Shown one piece after another: positions 11,484 to 23,929 of a stretch of DNA of 64,000 nucleotides. Within the stretch, counting starts at the first letter, position 1. Each line of letters opens with the position of its first letter. This DNA comes from Oreohelix idahoensis (Eukaryota; Mollusca; Gastropoda; Stylommatophora; Oreohelicidae). A program made the translations under genes and the position numbers. The notes below the pieces were generated by a model that was given only the letters and a program-made list of their open reading frames with translations, ran no database searches and was not told the DNA's origin. Location: positions 186,001 through 250,000 of the forward strand of contig JAMPIV010019834.1 in NCBI GenBank assembly GCA_024509875.1, in the 5' to 3' direction.

Positions 11484-12796
11484 ATCAAGTCTCTCGGGAA
11501 ATTTTGGATAGTCTGAACGCGTACGCTAGAACATATGTGAAATAATGTCTTAATAGCCTTCGTGGGGATTATTCTATTTTCTGGTAATAATATAAGTTGT
11601 GCTTAAGTGTTAAATGTTTAAAGTTTTATCATTTTATTCACTGTGAGTCCCTAGCGTTAAGACTAGCGAAATAGCAAACGCGTAGATATTTTCTTACCAG
11701 TGGTTCAGTAATGAAAAATCCATCAACCAAATTTTGTTCACCAGAAGATACGGTTTAGCTGACTAAATAATGCTATGAGTGACGGATAAAGTGACAGAGT
11801 AGAATGTGCATTATATTTTCATTGTGTGTAATTATATAGTGACTAGCATTTAATATCATGTGTTAAAACGATAGTTAATAAGGGAGCAGGGTCATAATTA
11901 AATTATAACTGACAATTGTGCGCTGAGTGTTTTACCGGGTCGGAGGGGGAAAGGCGGCATGCTTTTACCAAACCTGTACTCGTTAAAGCGACGCGCGATA
12001 GTACAGGCTTAAGATACCGTGTACCTTTTAATTTTATTAGGTGACGGAGAGGATAAGAGATCATACCTTACGCATGATAGCCTAGGATTTGTCATTTTAG
12101 AAATGTTTTGTTTTCCTCCTAATACAGTGCTTGATCAAAACCCAGCGGCCAGGGGTTTTCTATTGTAGTCTTTTCCTCAGTTACTGAAGTAATAATAGTT
12201 GTCGTTTTCCTTGGCGTTCGTCCCCGTACCGGTGTGAACAGGAATTGCCAGGGCGAGACACTAACATTTTTTAACTGTAAATTTGAGTAACGGGACTCAC
12301 AAAAATACCAAGATTTTTTTCATTCAATTTTATCAGCCCGCTGCAGCAATATACATAACATTTTTCCGGACTTCTGACAGTCGTTTACCCAAGTGACTTT
12401 TATCCAGGAGTATACACTGTTTCATAATCGGCACTCACCCTAAAGAAAAGCCGATAGGATTTATCATCATCAATTGTTTTTTATACCGTAACAGTTGTAT
12501 TAGCACCCAGAGGCTAGACAATACAGGAACTATTTTTCTCTTTTGCTATAATTGTGAACGCCCCGAGAACGTTTTGCTTCAATAACTATATGCGGTGATA
12601 CAGGGCTCATCCAGGAAAAATTAACCCACCAACTTTGGCGACCACCTGGAAATTATTATTTGATACCAAGGCTGGTCTGGGGCCAGATGCGGACAACCCA
12701 CCTGACACTATAGGTACATACTATTGTAATTTTTCAAGGGATACCTACACCAGTTATTAGGTAAGCAAGATTTGTTTGTGGCCACAGATGACAGAG

Positions 12797-12809
12797 TGAG
12801 TGACAGAGA

Positions 12810-12841
<32 letters not shown>
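12797..12841. repeat. GA-dinucleotide microsatellite
   Basis: About 20 GA units (GAGAGA...), inside the stretch of LTR A that the right LTR lacks. Confidence 0.95.
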
Positions 12842-13200
12842 CAATATTGTCCTTTGTTACAATCATTGTACTCACTACTTTTTTTTATTTCGCTAACCTG
12901 ACTATTTTACTGGAAAGCTTAAGTAGGAACTTTGTTCTTTTCTTTACTGTTTATTCTCTATACCCTAGTGTTCATCTTTGACCTTTGGGTTATTAACTTC
13001 TTTTATTATCTTTTCTCAACAGGGGGGAGGGCACTTATTGGGTTATTTTCCTATGTCCGTAAACATGATTATATTTGATATATATGTTTGATGTTGTAAA
13101 GTTTAAGTGATAATAAACTAAACAAATTAACTTAGTGTGTCGGTCAGACCCATACCCAATTATCCATATTTTTTCCACGTTTGTGCATATTTTTGTCACA

Positions 13201-15391
13201 TATTGATTCTTAATTTTCATCTAGATAGAGTGTACTGTGCATCTTGTTTCGTGAGTTAAGGAATATTAAATAATTATCCCCTAGACAACGTTCTTTTACT
13301 GGGTGTTGACCACACAAAATAGAAACTTGTTTCTGTCCACAGCATCTTAGACTTCATACAATTAGATTTTGATGATAATCCTTGTTGGAGATTTGTTATA
13401 TAATAATTTTGGAAAAATAGATATAAAAAGAGAAAACCGCGGTTACGCGTGATTGTTTATCAATCACAAATTTTTGGGAGCAGTGGAGTGTGAGCTTAGC
13501 TGTCACCGCGAGGCTTGCCCTAACATTATTCATGCTATTGTTAGAGTGAGATAAACAGTTAGGACAGCTCACAAGAAAAAAAATAATGAATGAAAATAAT
13601 AATAAATTGCTAACTGACAACAGTTCAGAATATCGGCTCACGTTAACTAAAAGTGAGTGATTATCTAGAGTTGTAAATAGAATGTTCGAGAACAGGAAAA
13701 AAAAAGGCTCGACCAATAAATTTAAGTAAAAAGATTTGGGTCAGCGAATCAGAAGAGTGGCGAGAAAAACACACCACGCTGAAATGACCAGAGGTCATTG
13801 GTTAGTCCTGGACTGGTCATCAGTGTGTGATCAGGTGAGGAGAAGATTTCGAGCTGCTGTGCGGACAAGATGTACCATCTGTGGTTTTACAGATAGGGTT
13901 TATATGAATATATATATAGATGTCCAGCCATCACTAGCCAGTGTTATTCTATCGGAAGATAGTATTTGATTCTGTAGTTCACAGTTAGTGTGTATTTCAA
14001 AGAGGAGATCAGCGTTTATGCTGTCTTGTAAGTATTGGATTGTGATTATATTTTGCACAGAGTAGAATTTTGTTTCCAGGAGAGTTTTGCAGAAGCACGA
14101 TTTGCCAGTTCGCTATGAGAACTTTACGACTATGTATCAAGAAACGGATGGTTATGAATATATAACGACTATGTATAAAGTAACGAAAGGCTGTAAATAT
14201 AAGAAGGAAACTGTAGATATTATGGAGGAGCCATGTTGAACAAAGTTTGAGTTGTCAAGAATTACATACGACTTTTAAGAAAAAGTGAGTGTCGACTTTT
14301 ATATGAGAACCGCAAATATGCTCTCTCATGTAAGTATCAGAATGGTGAAGATATATTTTTTATGCATGAGATGAATTTTGTTTCTAGGAACGGTTATAGA
14401 GAAATGTCTGACCAGTTCGTCGAGGAAAATATTTAAGTACCTAAAAAGTATGGAATGCTAATAAAGAGTATAGGTACCACGAGTAAATAGGAGCAGATTT
14501 GGGAAGATTAAGAAAGTCTACAGGAGATAATAATATGTTAAAGCGGAATACGGAAGTTTACAAGACATAGAATTTATATATGAGTTACCCCTGATGTACA
14601 AAGACCCAGTTAATGCTTATATGCGAGCTTTGTCATTTGAATGACTCATCATACGTGTTGCATTAATATGTTATTAAATGTTTTGAAGGATCAGAATGGA
14701 TTTGATTCCATCTTTAAGAGTTGCTGAAAGTAGGTCATGTTTGTTTACACTACCACTATATGAGAAGTCACCATAACATCGAAGAAGGAACTGAATGAAC
14801 CCGAGGTATACAAGAAAAGGATTATAGTATCATCCAGCATTTTACACCTCTGGCGGAGATGGCCAGTAAAGATATTAACTAATAACTTGGAAGATAAAAA
14901 GAGAAGTTGTAAACTTAAATCACGTCACTAGGCCTGCCATCTGCCACCTAGTGAAATACTCGTAATATATAACGCTGTCACACAATAAAGGGAGAGCATT
15001 CTGGCTATCGCCAAGTTAATATCCTCCCCTAACTCTTAAACTAATTTCAGGTGTGGACGAATTGTGGTGGATTTATAATAAGGGAAAAAAAAATTGTTTC
15101 TCCTAAAAAATTTTATTTAAAAAAAATTTTTTTTTCCCCACAGTAGTAATAGTAGTTTTTCAGTTGTTAGCCTGATCTACCATTTTTATGGTTTAAGTCG
15201 TCTGTGTTAGGAGCTTTTGCCAGGTAACAGCAGCGATAGATTAGATAACTGATGACAGGGAGGAGGTAACACAATAAAATCTGATAAATGTTTTTTAATT
15301 AATATTTTTTTTTATTTTCTCATAATTGGTTAGGGAGCAATGTATCCTTTTCTTCTTTCTTTCTTGGGTAAATCGCAGTCAGTATTTTGCC
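13201..15391 (+). other. Element A untranslated leader with a duplicated, intron-like module
   Basis: Non-coding leader of about 2.2 kb between the left LTR and gag. It contains two related modules about 300 bp apart. Each has a donor-like GTAAGTAT (14028 and 14330) followed after 50-58 bp by an acceptor-like TTTTGTTTCCAG or TTTTGTTTCTAG (ending 14079 and 14387). A T/A-homopolymer block sits at 15087-15135. No long frame is present. Confidence 0.6.
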
Positions 15392-15834
15392 ATGGCTGAG
15401 CGTGCAAAACTTAGAGCAATGCTAAGAGAGGAAGCAAGGGAAACAGGATTACAAGGAGAAGAAATTATAGCTTTTGTCAACGAAGAACTCGACAGATATG
15501 ACGCGGAGAAGAACAGCAGAAGCTACAGAGAAAAAGAAGGAAGACCGTTAATTGGAACAGAAGAAAATTCAGGCAGAAATGGAAACTCGCAGAGACATGG
15601 AGCGAGAGAGGGAGAGACAGCATGTGGAACGAGTGAGACAACATGAATAAAGAGAGAATGAGCAGCGACGTCAGCATGAACTGGCGCTTAAGACTCTAGA
15701 GGTCCAAAGTCGCGATGCAGAGTCGAACTCCATAACGGAGAGCCGTCTTCATCTCAGCCACTCTTAACTGAGCAGTCCAGTACTCAATCTCCTCACCTAG
15801 CAGCGATGTCCTTTTTCTTGCGGAACAAGGGGCT
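15392..15834 (+). pseudogene. Element A gag N-terminal part, frameshifted
   Basis: An ATG at 15392 opens a frame that begins MAERAKLRAMLREEARETGL and is clearly related to the gag start of element B. After about 45 residues the reading phase is lost; the charged, coiled-coil-type continuation (QKKIQAEMETRRDMERERER) runs in another phase to a stop near 15643. The capsid domain expected next is missing, because sequence typical of the gag C-terminal end starts by 15835. So gag has both a frameshift and an internal deletion. Confidence 0.65.
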
Positions 15835-16788
15835 GTGAAGCTGGATGACATTCTCAGTAAGTCTGAGCATTACACAAATGCGTTAGCCGAGCTCCCAAGC
15901 TCAAAACGCAAACCGACAGATAAGCCTTCTCGAAAAAATAATCCAGAGCAGTCTTCCCATTCTTCGCATCACCAAAACCAAAGAGAAACTGAACCCCACA
16001 ATCCTCCTCATGAAAAATCGAAATTCTACAAAAACAGGTACCCCACCAACAACCATGATCAGCCCAAACGTCCTGCATGGCACCACAGCCAGAAAGAGCA
16101 AGACAAGGGGAAGACCCCTGCACAAGGGACATCTGATCATGGCAAGCACACCGGGACAAATCGGATCGGTTCCTTGCAAACAGACTCGCAAAGGAGGAGA
16201 AAGTTCAGTGATTCTCAACCTGAGGATGAGAGGCTTTCACCGCGAGGAACTGTTTTATTGAACGGGACTTCAACTTATTGTCTGTTTGATACAGGTTTGT
16301 CTTTTGATTGTATTGTCGCAAAGCATTTGGTCAAACCTGGTCAAGAGACAGAAGAAACCGTCAAATTATGTTGAGTTTTCAAAGGAGATGCACCCATATC
16401 GATTCCCATCGCACTGGTGGAGATACACTCTGATTTCGTCATAGGTGTGATCAAAGCGACTATAATGGATGATCCGATCTACCCAGTCATACTTGGTTGT
16501 AGATATGTGTTTATTGGGAGACCGAAAGAGCCGATTGTGGCAGCAGTAACCACAAGAGGGCAAACCAAGAAGGAACGGGACCCTGCGCCTAACATGTTAC
16601 CTATGGAACTAAAAGAGGCGCAACAAAAGGACCCTACCTTGGAGCCCTGCTTTAGAAAACTGCCCATGGCCAAGGACCCCAGACACAAAGGAGACATCTT
16701 TTCTAAGGATGGAGTACTCCATCGTAGAACGGGCGACCCTGAACAGGGATATAATCAGCTCCTAGTACCAACGCAGTACAGAGACTAA
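15835..16788 (+). pseudogene. Element A gag end, aspartic protease and pre-integrase spacer
   Basis: First a basic, Pro/His/Lys-rich segment typical of gag C-termini (15835-16230), then a retropepsin with the catalytic triad LFDTG (Asp codon 16288-16290). A stop at 16372 and a phase change interrupt it. The frame resumes at 16417 with the flap/ILG region (VILGCRYVF) and the spacer (ELKEAQQKDPTLEPCFRKL) that precedes integrase in these elements. No CCHC zinc knuckle was found. Decayed, unlikely to yield protease. Confidence 0.75.
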
Positions 16789-16797
16789 ATCTTAGAA

Positions 16798-17475
16798 ATG
16801 GGGCACTCTCTTCCCTTTAGCGGACATATGAGACAAAATGCCACTATTCAGCGAATATCGACTCACTATTGGTGGCCAGGAATGAACACTGATATTATCA
16901 GACATGTGAAATACTGCGCCCAGTGCCAACGTGTGGCAACCAAGCATTGGACACCCCCAGTTCCCATGGGAGACATGCCAATAGTGGGGACACCATTTGA
17001 ACGGGTTGCAGTCGACATTATAGGACCCCTGGAAAGGACTAAAAGAAGGAACAGGTTTATCCTGACCTTAGTCGACACATGCACTTTGTGGGCAGAAGCT
17101 ATACCGCTAACATGCACGGATTTCAAGCATGTCGCATGAGCCCTAGTGTAGATTTTTACACGGTTGGGATTCCCTCAACAAGTTTTGACGGATAGCGGAT
17201 CCCAATACCGTAGCCTGTTAATGGAGGAGATCTTTAAGATCTTGAGGGACCAGCACATCTACACCAGCCCCTATAATCCGGCCGGAAGTGGGTTAGTAGA
17301 TCGTGTCAACGGAAGCCTCACAATGATGTTACGTAAGCTGGGACAAGAGAAACCTGAAGATTGGAATCTTTTCATTCCTGCAGCCTTTTTCGCCTACAGG
17401 GAAGTCCCACAGGCATCTACAGGTTTACCACCAACTACACTCTTATTCGGCAGACCTATTAAGGGCCCAGCTTGA
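16798..17475 (+). pseudogene. Element A integrase, catalytic Glu replaced by Asp
   Basis: An incomplete H2C2 zinc-binding region (GHSLPFSGHMRQ, then CAQCQRV) is followed by the DDE core: VAVDIIGP (Asp codon 17014-17016), LTDSGSQ (Asp 17191-17193) and, exactly 36 codons later at 17299-17301, GLVDRVNG, where the family has Glu. Stop codons at about 17137-17157 and 17473 break the frame. Lies upstream of the RT, as in the Gmr1 group. Together the stops and the D for E change argue for an inactive integrase. Confidence 0.85.
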
Positions 17476-17939
17476 AGCCTTACTCCGGTCACTGACAGAC
17501 CAGAAGGCTGATGAGACAGTCGTCTCAGCGAGTACATACGTATCGGAACTTAAGGAAAGGTTACAACTAGGATGGGATCTAGAAACAACCAACCATGGAA
17601 TACCCATTGCAACAAACGGAATCTTACAAAGATGTTAAATTCGGTGACACTCTCTCTGAAGCACAACAGACAGAAACTAAAGCGTTATTGAAACAGTACT
17701 CGGAAGTCTTAACGGACATACATGGTCGAACGCATCTCGCAGAATTCGATATGAAACTGACAAAGGAGAGACCTGTGCGAACCAGAGTTTATCCGATTCC
17801 GTATGTGAAAGCAGACACGTTACGCAGAGAGATAGACAAGCTACGTCAAGCTGGCATTATTAGCGAGTCTACATCGCCGTATAGCTCTAGCGTCGTACTG
17901 TTGCAGAAACCTAATAAGGAAGTTCGGCTGTGTATTGAT
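17476..17939 (+). pseudogene. Element A integrase tail and N-terminal part of reverse transcriptase
   Basis: After a decayed integrase C-terminal stretch, the frame from 17595 shows the RT entry region typical of Ty3/gypsy enzymes: LTDIHGRTHLAEFDMKL, RVYPIPY, AGIISESTSPYSSSVVLL and VRLCID. It is cut at 17939 by element B. The reading frame continues at 35438 in the RT core (YRSLN). TTGAT at 17935-17939 is repeated at 35433-35437, so excising B with one repeat would re-align the two halves. Confidence 0.9.
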
Positions 17940-19987
17940 TGTGGTGAAGTGGGATGTTATAAATATTTATAGGGGACTTAGTGTACTGACTGAGATCAGC
18001 TGTGAAGGTATCTATATCTAATAAGAGTAGTGTATTATAGATAACCTTACTTGCTGCCACATATGTATACCTCAGTCAGAATTATTCTGGAATAGTGTGA
18101 TGACTACGTTATATGTCTAGGGTATGTGTATGATGAAGTGTAAGTCATAACAACAACAGACAGATAAACAATTTAATTTATTCCACCACACTTGACAACA
18201 CTGTGACACTCACATACATAAAACACTCTACGAGGATATCTTAAAGGAGTCACTGATAACTTTTCAAATAACAATATGTATTCAGTGCTGTCATGAATGT
18301 ATATGTGTCCTGATTCAAATACAAAGGGAACCAGGAATCACAATCAATTTTAATTACAAGTTATATGTACAGAATTTATTAATATGATTCTTGTAGTGAC
18401 AAATATTATTAATAGTATCCTATGTGTGTCAGTTGTGTAGTAGTAATATGAGGTAATACTGGTTTTGTTTTGTTCAAGCTCTGTTGGTATTTGTCATCAT
18501 GACTTCAATAGTTTGTTTCTATTTGAACTAGTATTGGAGATGTTCTCAGTTCCTGGTATTAAAACAATTAAATTCCCCTCTTAATTTTATTTTACAATGT
18601 CATTTTAAGATGGGGGTACATAATGTTGAGCTCCATGGCCACACTCTCTTATCTTTCGTGATGACTGCAGTAAAAGACTCCTCTGCTCGATTACTTTAAT
18701 GAGTTCTGGAGTCACCCCACTGGTTGCTATATGGACCAAGGAGTATGCTTCCACCTCTGGCTTCAGCAAATCTCTGACCAGGTGCTGCTCAATAACTTTA
18801 AGACCACGGTCCCACAATTTATGGAAATAATAAACAGTTTCGTTGACTGGCAATGAATATAGCACAACTCCGATCTGCCGATGTCCCAGGCTTTATTTTA
18901 TAAAAAATATACACTGGTGCTCAACGCGCTTCTTAGTAGGTTTATTACAAGATGTGGCAATGAACAGACGCTCTGAATTGAGTATATTCGCAGCTCTACC
19001 CAATCAAACCATGTCTACACATCTTTTCAAAAAAGTACTCCTTTTCACGTTTCCCCTGACAACACAAGATAGTATTTATAGCCCGACCAATCGTGTTTAG
19101 TCTTATATTTGTTGCGCTCCAATCAAATAGGAGTTAACATGGTAGGCTATTTCCATAACGTAATGTTTTTTCAAACACGTTATAAAAAAAATTTTATGAG
19201 CAGAAATGATTTCATGCTGTCAGGCACCCCCACTATTTTATTTTGGCCATAACTTGGTAATTCCTAGACTATTTGCGTAACGTTTTACATATTCTTTGTC
19301 AGCAAACCCTAAGGAACCCAAATATACAAATTTAAAAGAGCTAAGTGGCTGCGTTCAAAATATGTGTTTTCCAAAGATAGTCGTATATTTGTTCTTTATT
19401 CCTTTTCGTTGTTTAGAACCGCCACCTGTCCTGCCTTTTCCACTGTTATGTCATACTAAAGTCAGGAGCTTAGATGTAACTCAGTAGAATTTCATAATAT
19501 TTTTAAACCTGATTCTTGTAGTAGTAGTGTTTCTTTTTCACTGACTATATGAAAAAAAGTTATTGCTAGTGGCCTTACACGCGTGATGGCAGCAATTGTG
19601 TATCGCGCGACGCGTGTTTAGTATTGCATGCTTCCTGCCTTCATTCGCCCCTCTCTCTCTCCTGCTTTATCTGTCTTTTAGTTACGCCGTGCATGGAATG
19701 AATGAAATATTAAATCTAGGTCATTGATCAGCTTGCGTATCTCAAGGTTTTTCCAAGAAATACAGTACACGTTTCATTGAAGAAAGCGGGTAATAATACA
19801 GTAGGCTTTTACTATCAACGTGAAAGCGTTACAATTTGCAGACGAAGTAGAAAACAAGGGGATTTCGAGTACAGTCATTGTGACAGCACTGTTCTTTTAC
19901 CATTTCTCTTTTCTTTTATTAAATTTATTTGTTAGGCTTTACATTTACCTTTTAATTTATATATGTGGATTAGAATATTCCACGACA
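17940..19987 (-). repeat. Element B 3' LTR (left copy)
   Basis: 2048 bp, uninterrupted; on the plus strand TGTGG...GACA. It matches 24134-24580 plus 33814-35432. Because it is intact across the site where C entered the other copy, it shows the empty site (AATATGATTCTTG near 18390). Confidence 0.92.
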
Positions 19988-20002
19988 TCTCCCCTCTTAA
20001 AA
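19988..20002 (-). promoter_or_regulatory. Element B polypurine tract
   Basis: On the minus strand TTTTAAGAGGGGAGA directly abuts the 3' LTR start. This is the expected plus-strand primer position in an LTR retrotransposon and confirms the minus orientation of B. Confidence 0.85.
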
Positions 20003-20054
20003 CAGACATTATATGTCAGTCCTTTATTCTATATACACATAGAGAAATTTATTA

Positions 20055-21640
20055 TTATTTCTGGGGTTTACGGTGATTCTCATCACACGGATGGCGGCTT
20101 AAAAAATCCGCTCCCAAATTTGTTTTTCCAGATATATACTCAATGCTAAAATTATATGGAGCCAAAAGTAAGGACCATCGGAGTAACCTAGAGTTCTCAT
20201 GCCTAGCCTGTGCTAGAAACGATAAAGGTTTGTGATCCGTTTGCAACTTAAATGCCTTCCCATATAGATAAATATTGAATTTCTTTATTGCCCATATTAC
20301 TGCAAGACATTCTTTTTCGCTAGTTGAGTAGTTGATTTCAGCTTTATTCAACTTTCTGCTAGCATATGCCACTGGGCTTAATTCCCCATCCAATGCATCT
20401 GATTTCTGTAGTAGAGTTGCACCTAACCCAATATTACTGGCATCCGTCCTTACTATGAATTCTTGACTTAAGTCAGGTAATTTCAAAATAGGTTTACTTG
20501 TGAGCTTTTCCTTCAATTCTTGGTAAGCCATTTCACATTGTGGTGTCCATGTAATGCGATCTGGATGTCCTTTACGTGTCAAATCAGTTAACGGTGCACA
20601 TATGGAATTAAAGTTTTTGATATACTTCTGGTAGAAACCACATAATGAGACAAAGGATCTCACGTCCTTCTTGGTTTGTGGTCTCGGGGCTTTCTTTAGT
20701 TTCTCTAAATTCTTTGGGTCAGGGGTCATGTTTCCCTGATAAACTGTGTGTCCCAAAAATTCCAATTCTTTACATCCAACGCAACATTTGGTTGGTCGGG
20801 CTGTTAAATTTGCTTCCCTAAGTCGATTAAACAGCATATTCAGAGAGTCAATGTGTTCCTCAAATGTTTCTGTTGCTATAAGGATATCATCCATGAAATT
20901 TGTTTATACATGGATTATTCAGAGGGTCCAATAATTTTCTCATCATTCTAGAGAAGACACTAGGCGCATTCTTCAATCCAAATGGCAATCTATTAAACTC
21001 ATAGTGTCCTTCTGAGGTACTAAAAGCTAGGTATGGTCTAACCTCAGGCTTTACTGGAATCTGATAGTATCCTTTACTCAGATCCACTTTTGAGAAATAT
21101 TTAGCTTTATTTAGTCTGGCAAACAACTGATTTGTATCCGGCAATGGATCCACCTGTCCTTCTGTAATAGCATTCAGTCTCCTGTAATCTATACAGAGTC
21201 TATGTTCTCCAGAGGGCTTCCTTAAGAGTACAACACCGGAACTATACGAGATTCACTGTGCGAAATAATTCCTTCCTTCAACAGATAGTCTATCTCTTCC
21301 TTCAAAGCTTTCTCCTTAGCAAACGGAATCGAATATGGTTTCATACAGACAGGTGTGGGGTCTATCAGTTTCATATCATATTCCAATAGGTTTGTATGCC
21401 CTGGTCGGTCTGTTAACACCTCTGCATGATTATTTAGAACCTGTTGCACTCTCTCTTTCTGAGTTTTCGTTAAATGTGTACTGATTTTCACCTGTGCTGC
21501 TGTCTCACAGGGGTGTAATGGATATTCAAATGATGAAAGTGGTTCCTTTTTCATCTCCATGGCGATGGACAAGGTCAACAAGTGTGTCTCTTCCTGATGT
21601 TCTCTTTCCAAATATTTCTTCAGGAGATTCACATGATAGA
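20055..21640 (-). pseudogene. Element B reverse transcriptase and RNase H
   Basis: Minus-strand RT with LTDRPGHTNLLEYDMKL, FSKVDLSKGYYQIPV, FGLKNAPSVFSRMM and the catalytic MDDI (about 20890), then RNase H (TDASNIGLGATLLQ, KECLAVIWAIKKF, TDHKPL, GADFLSRHP). Two phase breaks are visible: one around 21225-21150 and one at about 20907, where an A run before the MDDI shifts the frame by one base. RT follows integrase-derived sequence, again the Gmr1-type order. Nearly complete but not translatable as it stands. Confidence 0.9.
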
Positions 21641-22516
21641 TTTTTTTCTTTCCCCTTCTTATCTATCTTATAATTTGTTCTAGACACCTTCTCTAAAACT
21701 GTATATGGACCTTGCCATCCAATCTGTAACTTATTTTGACTCCCGGGGAGAAGAAGCAGTACCTTCTCTCCCACAGCCAAATCTCTGTCTTTCGCCTTCC
21801 TGTTATAATAGGCAGCATGTTTCTTCCTGGCTTGTTTCAAATTTTCATTGGCAAGTTTCCAGCCAGTTTTTAAACGAGTGGTCAGCTCATTCACATATTG
21901 GTATGAAGATGTAATGTTTTCCTCTGCCTTTTCATCAGTCCACGTTCTTAACAAAGCTACATATGGACCTTTAATTTTGTGGACCTATTTGTCCATGCAC
22001 CGGTATGGTCTCTTCCACTCGAAGCTCTATAGTGATGATTTTTCCTCCCAGAATTATCATGCACAAAACGACCGCTACCAATTTTTCTTTGGGGCTTTCT
22101 CCCCACTTAAAATTCTTGATGAGAGATTTCCTCTCTACATCCTCTTCCTCCAGTTTGTTTAAGTCCGATTGAGGGATTTTCGGCTTATCCTGGGGTAAGA
22201 CATCTTTTTGCACTCTCCGCATAGTGGCCACTGTNAAACAGTTAAGTGAAGCTTGTCCGTGAAAAGGGGCTTCCCATTCCATTTGGTCCACTTTATCAAA
22301 TCTATTTTTCTTTTTATTATCAGGCCTAATTTTGCCCCGTGGCGTGTCCAGGTCCTGATCAATGTTCCCACTTGTGGGTGTTCCCTCATGTGCTATGCTA
22401 CACCTTTCTACAAAATTCTCAATGTCCCATCTTGCTTTGGGCCAATAATAATTGTGAGCCACCTTTTGAATGATGGTACCTATCTTCTCATGGTCCCCAT
22501 CTGGTTTCACATGTAG
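21641..22516 (-). pseudogene. Element B integrase remnant with replaced core
   Basis: The minus strand starts with the integrase zinc-binding region (HNYYWPKARWDIENFVERC, about 22460-22400), but the DDE core that should follow is absent. In its place about 430 bp of unrelated sequence stays open to 21971. Then the integrase C-terminal part returns (AAYYNRKAKDRDLAVGEKVL and GWQGPYTVLEKV, the GPY/F module, 21810-21650). A single undetermined base lies at 22235. Upstream (22800-22525) is the pre-integrase spacer (AQAGDKTLKPCFRKLS). Confidence 0.75.
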
Positions 22517-23929
22517 GCTCCTTATTAAGTCTGCCCTATATCTTTAGGAAGTACCAGCTGTCCCTGACCTTTGGATCTAGCTCCAGTCTTCCTATACATC
22601 AACTTGTTTTTCATGTAAAAATCTCCCTTGCCTGGAGTTGTATGACAAGTTGACAATTTTCTGAAACAAGGCTTGAGTGTTTTATCCCCAGCCTGTGCCT
22701 TCCTCATCTCTTCTGGAGTGGTATCCAACATAATATCCTCCTCCTGTCTTGAGGTCGACCTGACCTGAAGGGTTGCCATATACACAGGTTTCCTTCTGCA
22801 ACGGTCAGTGTCATGATTGTCCATCTGACAATTTTTACACCACCTTTTTCCTTGGTTGAAAGATTTTCTTTCATCATATTTCCTTTCATCGAATTGTGGG
22901 GTTTTATTTTTTTTTTCATACCGTGGCCTATCAAACTGGTGCTTACCTTTGTTTTGATCCCTAGGATCAAATTTATTAAAGTTCTGTGGTGCCCTAAAGT
23001 TTATCCACTTGTTTCTTTTTATTACCTGTTACCTCTGCTTGAGCTGCTTGATACCTTTCAGCAACATTTAGCAACTCACCCAGCCTCTCTGCACCTTGTT
23101 CCATGAGAAACTTTCTCAGGTCTGGAGCCATGGACTCTCTTAATTGCTCTATAAGGACCAGTTCCTTAAGATCTTGGGTTTTCCCCAGAGAAGTCCATTT
23201 CTCCAAGTATGTCTCTATTCGTGCAGAGAACTGGTGATAGGTTTCACCTGACAGTAGTTTAGCATTCCTAAATTTTTTCCTATAAAAATCTGCATTCTTT
23301 TCATATCTTAACAAAAGAGCCTGCTTTAGCATGTCATAATTTTCCTGATCACCTCTGCTCATTTTTGCAAAAACTTCATAAGCTGCCCCACGAAGTCCCT
23401 GAGATAACTTTAAGCTCCACCTTTCTCTCTCTAACCCATATGTGGTAGCCAATAGTTCATACCTATTTAGATAGCTCTCTATATCATCGTCTTTCTCAAC
23501 AAAATGATCTAAATGAAAATTCATAGCCGATGTTGAGGCTCCTTGGCTAGCAGTGGCATCAGAGGCAAAGGGACTGGCACCATTTTCAGGAGCATGGCCT
23601 TGAAACTCAAACTCCCTTAGTCGTAACTCATGTTCCCTTTGTAATCTCTTCTCCTCCTTTTCTGCTTCCCTTTCTGCAGCTAATCTTTTGTCTTCTCTTT
23701 CTGCAGCCAATGCTTTAGCCTCTTTGTCAGCCTCAATCTGCAACCTCTTAGCCTCAGCCTCTCTAATCTTTCTTTCGGCCTATTTGTAACTTTTTCTAAA
23801 CCTTCTTTCTTCCCGTTCAATATATTTGTCACATTCAGCAGTGACATAAGAAATCATAATTTGCCCGTCCATTCCTAACTCTTTCGCAGTCTGTACAGCA
23901 GCAGATCGAAATTTTGCCAGGTCGGCCAT
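22517..23929 (-). pseudogene. Element B gag with zinc knuckle, protease missing
   Basis: An ATG at 23929 begins MADLAKFRSAAVQTAKELG; a TAG stop at about 23780 interrupts a long charged coiled coil (EAEKEEKRLQREHELRLREF). The capsid-like region (IESYLNRYELLATTYGL ... YRKKFRNAKLLSGETYHQF) follows to about 22994. A CX2CX4HX4C zinc knuckle (CKNCQMDNHDTDRC) lies at 22839-22798. It runs almost directly into the pre-integrase spacer with no D-T/S-G motif, so the protease has been deleted. Gag is shared in style with element A. Confidence 0.85.

Larger units (their letters stand above)
10919..13200 (+). repeat. Element A left (5') LTR
   Basis: 2282 bp, TGTGAC...GTCACA. It matches 36654-37930 plus 40295-40970 in order. 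It contains about 340 bp (12690-13032, with a GA microsatellite at 12797-12841) that is missing from the right LTR. The promoter-like TATA/initiator pair at 11454-11483 is inside. No canonical TGG primer-binding site is visible just after 13200. Confidence 0.9.

Noticed and set aside
18605..19487. Frames in the left LTR of element B (also at 34271-34919)
   Set aside because: They lie in LTR sequence and phase is broken in the second LTR copy, so there is no constraint.
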